Assembly (NCBI RefSeq): GCF_008692845.1
Contig: NZ_VXJW01000005.1
Span: forward strand, 62,001-126,000
Source: Salmonella enterica subsp. arizonae
GTDB taxonomy: Bacteria > Pseudomonadota > Gammaproteobacteria > Enterobacterales > Enterobacteriaceae
DNA: 64,000 bases
Reading direction: 5' to 3'
The notes under the pieces are model-generated. The model saw nothing but the letters and a program-made list of their open reading frames with translations. It did not search any database and was not told the origin of the DNA. The position numbers were made by a program, and so were the translations under genes. Numbering within the stretch: position 1 is the first letter of the stretch; each line of letters begins with the position of its first letter. Below are positions 58,764-64,000 of this stretch, piece after piece.

Positions 58764-58855
58764 ACGGGTTAGCGGGCGGTGTCCCGTCAGTGTTGTGTGA
58801 GGATATTATGCAAAATGTTCTCACCTTCCCGGGACACGGTCTACAGACTTTATCT

Positions 58856-59305
58856 TTAGATAAACGGTGCTAAAAAGAAAAGTACGATCAATAAAAAAAG
58901 AGCGGGAATACCCATAGATATAATTTTACTATATCGATGAGTATGATATTCAATAGATTGTGGCGGCATGTCAGCAGAGTTTATGATAAATCTTTCATCA
59001 ATTTTTATCCCCTGTCTGGGGAGGGTGACGAACAGCTCGAAAAGCCCGATTTGCTGTAGATCTCGTCGCAGTAGATAAAGAAGTTGCGTCAGATTGGCAT
59101 CGCTAACAAATTGGCTTCGCTCTCCCCAAACAGCGTGTGAAATCATCTCCCGCGTAATTAACTTCTTGTAAGCGTTTTCAAAAAGATAGCTTAAACAGCG
59201 TGCACGCATTAGCGTGACCTTGAGCACTTTTTTATCACGTAATGATATTATTTCTCTTAACGACTCATTATAAATAAAATCGTTATTAATAGTGTATTTT
59301 CTCAT
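58856..59305 (-). CDS. Membrane-anchored winged-helix regulator ('mini-ToxR'), copy 2
   Basis: The 149-aa paralogue of the protein at 45096 has WGERSQFVSDANLTQLLYL and RRDLQQIG in the winged-helix domain. A linker of about 25 residues (MPPQSIEYHTHRYSK) leads to one C-terminal TM helix (SMGIPALFLLIVLFFLAPFI) and no periplasmic domain. GGAG precedes the ATG. It is convergent with the bcf operon and divergent from the LysR-type gene at 59673. Confidence 0.88.
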   Translation of the reverse strand: MRKYTINNDFIYNESLREIISLRDKKVLKVTLMRARCLSYLFENAYKKLITREMISHAVWGERSQFVSDANLTQLLYLLRRDLQQIGLFELFVTLPRQGIKIDERFIINSADMPPQSIEYHTHRYSKIISMGIPALFLLIVLFFLAPFI

Positions 59306-59672
59306 GAATTAACTCCATTTTGATATTCATAAGGTAAATTTGACAATGTCAGGGTTTCACTGGCGATATAGTACTCCGTACATCAGTATGGATAAGCGTA
59401 GATAATCTCAAAGAAATAAGAGAATCATTTGTGATTAAATAGGATAACATCATGCTTTTTTATTTTTTTTATGACGTGTGTTAGATGTTTTTAATGTTTT
59501 TTTAGAATGGTTTTATGGGTTTTTATTGCATTCGGATTGAAATGACATAAATTAAATAATTGTTTAATAACAAAGAGGTAAGATAAATGATTTGCTTATT
59601 GAAATAAAAATGATGCGAGGTTAATCTGCGCCTAAAGTGATAGTGCTAGATTATGCAGCCAGGATAGCCTCT
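59306..59672. promoter_or_regulatory. AT-rich divergent control region between the regulators
   Basis: This 367-bp region contains no supported ORF. Long T and A runs (near 59455-59515) suggest curved, H-NS-prone DNA between the divergent winged-helix and LysR-type genes. Confidence 0.5.
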
Positions 59673-60671
59673 ATGCAGCCAATAAAAAATGCCAAGAAAA
59701 TTGACTACAATCTGATCAAAGTATTCGATATGGTTATCACTGAAGGAAATGCAACCAGAGCGGCCAGGAAGCTGGATGTCACGCCTGCGGCTATCTCTCA
59801 GGCTCTTCTTCGCTTACAAAATCTTTATGGCGAAGAGTTATTTATCAGAACCCGCAAAGGATTAGTTCCCTCCAGCAAAGGTAAATCTCTCCACCAGGTA
59901 TTTCGCCAGGCAATTGAATCTATAGAAAGCACGCTTTACGATAAAACATATGTTCAGGAGAGTAATGAACTCATTGTTCTGGGTAGTGATATAACAGAGA
60001 ATTATTATTTCCCGGCATTGCTGGATACCATGCTGGTTAATCGACATGTCATTAAACACTATGCGATTAAAAAAACAGGCGAATATTCGCCAGCGTCGAT
60101 GCTGACGCATGGATATACGGACGTGATCATGGGGATTGTGGAAATTAATAATGAGATGATCGAAAGTTATCCCATTGATAATTTATCTGATTTTGTTTGC
60201 ATTTGTGGTGAAAAGAGCCCACTGGTTGGGCTTGAACAAATTTCGTTATATAATTTTTATGCTGCCAGACATGCTGTCTATCATTCAGATATGTTCTCTT
60301 CTTTCGCCGCTGATGCCATTGATTTGTTCAAGAATAGTGCGCCTTATACGGGCCGCAGAGAAATAGGTTATCATAGTGATTCACTGTTTGGAATTATGGG
60401 GGTTGTTGAAAAAAGTGATATGGTTGCGATTCTGCCAAGAAAGATTGCCGCTTACTTTAGAGACGTGCGACGTTATAATATAAAAATAATACGTATGCCT
60501 GATGAGATAATTTTTCGCACGTTGCCCGTTTATGCTTATCTGGCGACGAACGGCACACGTTATAAAAATGCAAAAAAACTGATATCAACCCTTCAGTCCA
60601 CCTTTCTTTTTAGGCCAGACGAGCAATCTGATACTTTGGCTGAAGATAGCACATCCTTATGCCGTTTGTAG
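59673..60671 (+). CDS. LysR-type transcriptional regulator (LeuO-like), island copy 2
   Basis: From ATG 59673 the protein has 332 aa. The HTH region IDYNLIKVFDMVITEGNATRAARKLDVTPAAISQ aligns without gaps with the copy at 43068. Later segments FVCICGEK, YHSDSLFGIMGVVEKSDMVAILP and RRYNIKIIRMP also match it. A frame open to GTG 59637 adds 12 residues, but the alignment and AGGATAG upstream favour 59673. It sits between two winged-helix membrane regulators. Confidence 0.88.
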   Translation: MQPIKNAKKIDYNLIKVFDMVITEGNATRAARKLDVTPAAISQALLRLQNLYGEELFIRTRKGLVPSSKGKSLHQVFRQAIESIESTLYDKTYVQESNELIVLGSDITENYYFPALLDTMLVNRHVIKHYAIKKTGEYSPASMLTHGYTDVIMGIVEINNEMIESYPIDNLSDFVCICGEKSPLVGLEQISLYNFYAARHAVYHSDMFSSFAADAIDLFKNSAPYTGRREIGYHSDSLFGIMGVVEKSDMVAILPRKIAAYFRDVRRYNIKIIRMPDEIIFRTLPVYAYLATNGTRYKNAKKLISTLQSTFLFRPDEQSDTLAEDSTSLCRL

Positions 60672-60683
60672 TTTAGTATAAAA

Positions 60684-61115
60684 TTATTGCGTTAAAAAAA
60701 TAACCATCGTAACCATAGTTAGCAAAGCGAAAAACAATGCCATATATTTATTCGCTCCTTTTTTGAAAGGAGGAAGGTCTTTTTTATCGCTGATGATAAT
60801 AACAGCATCTACTTTAATACCGATTCGTGGTATAGTAGAAAAAAATTGGGTCAAGCCAAAGTCTTTGAGGTCGCGACGTAGTAGATACAAAATTTGGGTC
60901 AGGTTGGCATCGCTGATAAATTGACTTCTTTCCCCCCAAAGTTCATTAGAGAGTTGTGTTTTATAAATAATCTCTTGTTGAGCATGGTTCAGCATATATT
61001 CCAGACATTTTACTCGCATCGCGGCAATTTTTATCATCTTTCCCGTTTTTATGTTTTTTAGCTCATTGGTTTTATCATTGTAAGTGTGCGTGTTGTTAAT
61101 GAAATAAATAGTCAT
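60684..61115 (-). CDS. Membrane-anchored winged-helix regulator ('mini-ToxR'), copy 3
   Basis: The 143-aa third paralogue has WGERSQFISDANLTQILYL and RRDLKDFG. One C-terminal TM helix (YMALFFALLTMVTMVIFL) is followed by two residues. The ribosome-binding site is weak. It is convergent with the LysR-type gene at 59673 (12-bp gap) and divergent from the sulfotransferase-like gene, with 523 bp between. Confidence 0.87.
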   Translation of the reverse strand: MTIYFINNTHTYNDKTNELKNIKTGKMIKIAAMRVKCLEYMLNHAQQEIIYKTQLSNELWGERSQFISDANLTQILYLLRRDLKDFGLTQFFSTIPRIGIKVDAVIIISDKKDLPPFKKGANKYMALFFALLTMVTMVIFLTQ

Positions 61116-61638
61116 GATGTTATTTTGTGAATTTAATTTGGGTGGCGATAATAATATGCATATTAATATTATGGATCAACTGGCGTGGTTGCAATAATGT
61201 CTTTTTACGAAAAAAAATTGTATGATGTCACAAAAATGATGCCTTTTTAGAAAGGCTAAATATTTATTTTTAGTAATTCTAAAAATAAAATGATAGTAAT
61301 GTTAATTTTTATCGGTAGATTGATGTTTTTTGATTGATTTATTGTTGGTATAAAATAATTTGAATTATGCCGTAAGGCTTATGTCAATAATGAAAAAGGT
61401 ATAGGCTATTAGTTATAATGCATTAACTTTACATACCTGTTATGCTTTTACATTAGTGGCGCTGAAATAAATTCCCCGGTGGATAAAGGATAGGTTTTAG
61501 TCTGGGTTTTATTTTATTGAAGTTTTATTTTAAATTGTTAAGGCGATTTCTCTTGCTGAGGTAGGGTTATTTGGCAAACGGCTGGCTGGAATGTTGTGGC
61601 AGCACGTTGCCTATATCTGAAATAATCAGGAGAAACGT
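61116..61638. promoter_or_regulatory. Long AT-rich region before the sulfotransferase-like gene
   Basis: No ORF can be supported in these 523 bp. AT-rich runs and an AATATGCATATT palindrome (61154-61165) are present. The size suggests several promoters or silencer sites for the divergent genes. Confidence 0.5.
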
Positions 61639-63357
61639 ATGAATAAGAAAATCTCGTCAATGGTGAACCTGCCTGCACCGCGTGAGCCGATTAACCAGAA
61701 AATTGATATCAATAACGAATTGGTGTCAAATCATAATGCAATACATGAACAACGATTAACGGAGATCACGCAATCTAATGCCTATGACAAGGCTATTGTC
61801 ACCATCAATCCCTATGGGACAGCCCCGTTGAGCCTCTATCTTGGGGTCTGGATAGATGAAGCCGCCACGCTTGAGATCAATGTTATTGATAGCGAAGCAA
61901 CGACAGAAGCAGTGCGTTATCAATATGATGTACATCCTGGCGCTAATCTTATTCCGGTATGTGGGATGGTGTCCGGGGTGAATAATCAGATTACACTACG
62001 CCTTGCCTCGCAGATGGTTGGGCAATATACGGTAATGACAAATGTATTACCGCCTACAGATTCGGCCAGCGTGAGTCTCGGTTTCCCCATTATTAGCGTA
62101 TCCTATCCTGCGCAGCAGGCCTCGCTGGTTGATGAGGGACTTTATTTTTCCACCTATTTTGATCGTTATAATCTGGCTTTTGATCATAACGGTATCGTCC
62201 GGTGGTATGTAAGCCAGGATATTCCCTCTTATAATTTTGTCAGGATGGATAATGGTCATTTCCTGGCCACATCACAGGGAATAAATCATTGTCTGAATAT
62301 GTATGAATTTGACATTATGGGACGAGTTTATACGGTTTATCTTCTTGATAATGAATTCCATCACTCCATTCTCCCCCTTGAAAACAATCTGGCGATTGCG
62401 CCTTCTGAGTACAGTAATGGGCGACCAGATGGTTACTCGACTGGAAAAGATGGCGTTTCTATTATTAATTTATCTACCGGACTTGAAGTCGCTTATTACG
62501 ATATGCTGCATGTAATGGATTATTCCAGATCGCCACGTCCTTCCGGAAGCGCGCCAGGTCAGGATGTATCAATGGATGACTGGCTGCATATCAATCAAAG
62601 CTATATTAATGAACCCAATAATTTGCTGGTCTGTTCCGGTCGGCATCAGAGTGCGATTTTTGGCGTGAATGTGGATACTGGCGATCTACGTTTTATTATG
62701 GCGAATCATGAGGATTGGTCTGACGAATTCAAGCAATACTTGTTAACCCCTGTCGATGATAATGGCGTCCCGCTGTATGATCTTACCTCGTTGGGAGGAA
62801 TTGACGCGGCAGATAAGGATTTCTGGACCTGGGGGCAACATAACATTGTTGAAATCCCAAATGATGAGCCCGGTATTCTGGCGTTTTTGGTCTTTGATAA
62901 TGGTAATTACCGTTCTCGCGAAGATGCGAGAAGCCTGTTGCCGCTCGATAACTTTAGTCGGGTGGTTCAGTTTAAAATAAACCTTAACACGATGACCGTA
63001 ACGCGTTCCTATGAATATGGAAAAACGGAAGTCGGGAACCGGGGCTATAGCAGTTTTGTGAGTGCCAAGCATTTATTGAGTAATGGCAATCTGGTTATTC
63101 ACTTCGGCGCGACGACGGTTGATGAATTTGGGCATACCATTACCGCGCAACCGGGCTTCAGCGATCTTGTCGATCCGGATGAAGGGCAACAGGCATTAGG
63201 CAGGCTCGTGTTACAAGAAATCAATAAAGAGACGAAAGAGGTTTTGTTCGAGGCGACGGTGACGTCGGGCTATTTCAAGAACGAAGAGATGAATGGCGCG
63301 AATTATCGTTATGATATTTCTGCATTTCGGGTATATAAAATGCCGTTGTTTGAATAA
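61639..63357 (+). CDS. Arylsulfotransferase (ASST)-like protein without signal peptide
   Basis: The 572-aa protein matches the ASST beta-propeller family. The N-terminal IVTINPYGTAPLSLYL domain, FHHSI (His 241/242), DWLHINQSYI (His 317), CSGRHQSAIF (Arg 335) and WGQHNIVEI (His 401, the probable sulphohistidine) correspond to the E. coli active site. Periplasmic ASSTs carry a signal peptide and a disulphide near the active site. Here the N-terminus (MNKKISSMVNLPAPREPINQ) is hydrophilic and only Cys 108, 218 and 332 exist, so neither feature is present. AGGAG precedes the ATG. The donor and acceptor are unknown. Confidence 0.85.
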   Translation: MNKKISSMVNLPAPREPINQKIDINNELVSNHNAIHEQRLTEITQSNAYDKAIVTINPYGTAPLSLYLGVWIDEAATLEINVIDSEATTEAVRYQYDVHPGANLIPVCGMVSGVNNQITLRLASQMVGQYTVMTNVLPPTDSASVSLGFPIISVSYPAQQASLVDEGLYFSTYFDRYNLAFDHNGIVRWYVSQDIPSYNFVRMDNGHFLATSQGINHCLNMYEFDIMGRVYTVYLLDNEFHHSILPLENNLAIAPSEYSNGRPDGYSTGKDGVSIINLSTGLEVAYYDMLHVMDYSRSPRPSGSAPGQDVSMDDWLHINQSYINEPNNLLVCSGRHQSAIFGVNVDTGDLRFIMANHEDWSDEFKQYLLTPVDDNGVPLYDLTSLGGIDAADKDFWTWGQHNIVEIPNDEPGILAFLVFDNGNYRSREDARSLLPLDNFSRVVQFKINLNTMTVTRSYEYGKTEVGNRGYSSFVSAKHLLSNGNLVIHFGATTVDEFGHTITAQPGFSDLVDPDEGQQALGRLVLQEINKETKEVLFEATVTSGYFKNEEMNGANYRYDISAFRVYKMPLFE

Positions 63358-63402
63358 CAAAACATGTTAAGCGGCCGATAATCGACCGCATAACATTATG
63401 GT

Positions 63403-64000
63403 TTATTTACTAATATCATCCACGCGCATGGTGTGGTCAGGCTGAATGTTGCTGACCTGCTTCATATAGTTAACCAGCGCCGGGGCTGTTTGTATCCCTA
63501 TATATTTGATGTTTTTACCTTTAGTGAAGGTAAATCCGCCACCGCCTTTACCGATAAAGGAATCCAGCGCTACGGTATAGAGTTTATTGTCTTCTACCGG
63601 TTTGCCTTTGATATCAAATGCGACAATACGCTGACCCAACGGTTTGGTGCTGTCATATTTAAACTGTACGGTTTTCGATACGTGCAGCATACCATTTTTC
63701 AGATCGGCGGCGTGTGACATGATCGATTTCAGATCTTTGCCGCTGATTTCCATGCTCATGACATCGTTGGTGAACGGGTACATACTCAGCACATCGCCAT
63801 AGGTGATGTTACCTTTAGGCAGTTCGGTACGGATACCGCCAGCGTTATAGAAGGACGCGTCGGCGCCAGGAACGGTAGCCATCAGCGCGTCGGTGATTAA
63901 GTTGCCGGTTGGCGCGGATTCGCCATAAGAACGGGTCAGCACTTCCGGAGAGTGAGCGACCACCTCATCGGTAATTTTCTTAACCTTGTTGTCCCATTCG
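63403..64000 (-). CDS. 5'-nucleotidase, C-terminal domain (partial)
   Basis: The minus-strand frame runs from the window edge to TAA 63403. It holds the 5'-nucleotidase C-terminal domain: SAPTGNLITDALM, FYNAGGIRTELPKGNITYGDVLSMYPF and the substrate loop GKGGGGFTF. These are features of UshA/CpdB-type periplasmic nucleotidases. The metallophosphatase N-terminus lies outside the window. It is convergent with the sulfotransferase-like gene. Confidence 0.9.
   Translation of the reverse strand, partial: EWDNKVKKITDEVVAHSPEVLTRSYGESAPTGNLITDALMATVPGADASFYNAGGIRTELPKGNITYGDVLSMYPFTNDVMSMEISGKDLKSIMSHAADLKNGMLHVSKTVQFKYDSTKPLGQRIVAFDIKGKPVEDNKLYTVALDSFIGKGGGGFTFTKGKNIKYIGIQTAPALVNYMKQVSNIQPDHTMRVDDISK

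Overview
The window is a stretch of enterobacterial chromosome that reads as Salmonella enterica. Gene order and protein sequences follow the E. coli K-12 arrangement around the thr locus (yjjG-prfC ... arcA-yjtD | thrLABC ... dnaKJ). The Salmonella-specific content is the bcf fimbrial operon with its flanking regulators, a chitinase locus next to dnaJ, and a remnant that looks like the sth fimbrial operon beside the cre genes. I cannot name the serovar. The cre, sth and chitinase loci are decayed.

Region 1 (1-24.9 kb) is conserved backbone: the end of yjjG, prfC, osmY, ytjA, yjjU-yjjV, the glycyl-radical pair yjjW-yjjI, the deoxyribonucleoside operon deoCABD, lplA, ytjB/serB, radA, nadR, ettA, slt, trpR, yjjX, gpmB, rob and creA. 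REP/BIME elements fill most intergenic gaps. Three DeoR operators are visible, two of them inside yjjI. Region 2 (24.9-26.1 kb) is a degraded interval: creB has lost its start codon and carries frameshifts, the first codons of creC are joined to the last codons of creD by a deletion, and only the C-terminal end of a fimbrial subunit remains before arcA. Region 3 (26.1-42.8 kb) holds arcA, yjjY, yjtD, the threonine operon with its leader peptide and attenuator, yaaA, yaaJ, talB, mog, satP and dnaK-dnaJ. It is interrupted by three pieces of mobile or decaying DNA: an Rpn-type pseudogene, a truncated serine recombinase and an IS3-family end fragment.

Region 4 (42.8-64 kb) is an accessory island with AT-rich intergenic DNA. 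Its first half looks like a holin/muramidase export cassette for a chitinase: a LysR-type regulator, a three-helix holin-like protein, a GH108 muramidase of the TtsA type, a membrane-anchored winged-helix regulator, a short membrane protein overlapping the chitinase start, and a leaderless GH18 chitinase. The chitinase is broken by an eight-G run where seven would keep the frame, and a second, more degraded gene follows. Its second half is an IprA-like regulator, the complete bcfABCDEFGH chaperone-usher operon (including a DsbA-like BcfH) and a short pilin-like protein. Beyond that come two more winged-helix membrane regulators around a second LysR-type regulator, a leaderless arylsulfotransferase-like protein, and the C-terminal part of a 5'-nucleotidase running off the window.

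The strongest candidate for an under-described system is the regulatory set of the island. Three paralogous 'mini-ToxR' proteins (a winged helix plus one C-terminal membrane helix with almost no periplasmic part) and two paralogous LeuO-like LysR proteins bracket the chitinase-export and fimbrial genes. This suggests one linked circuit for surface and secreted functions.
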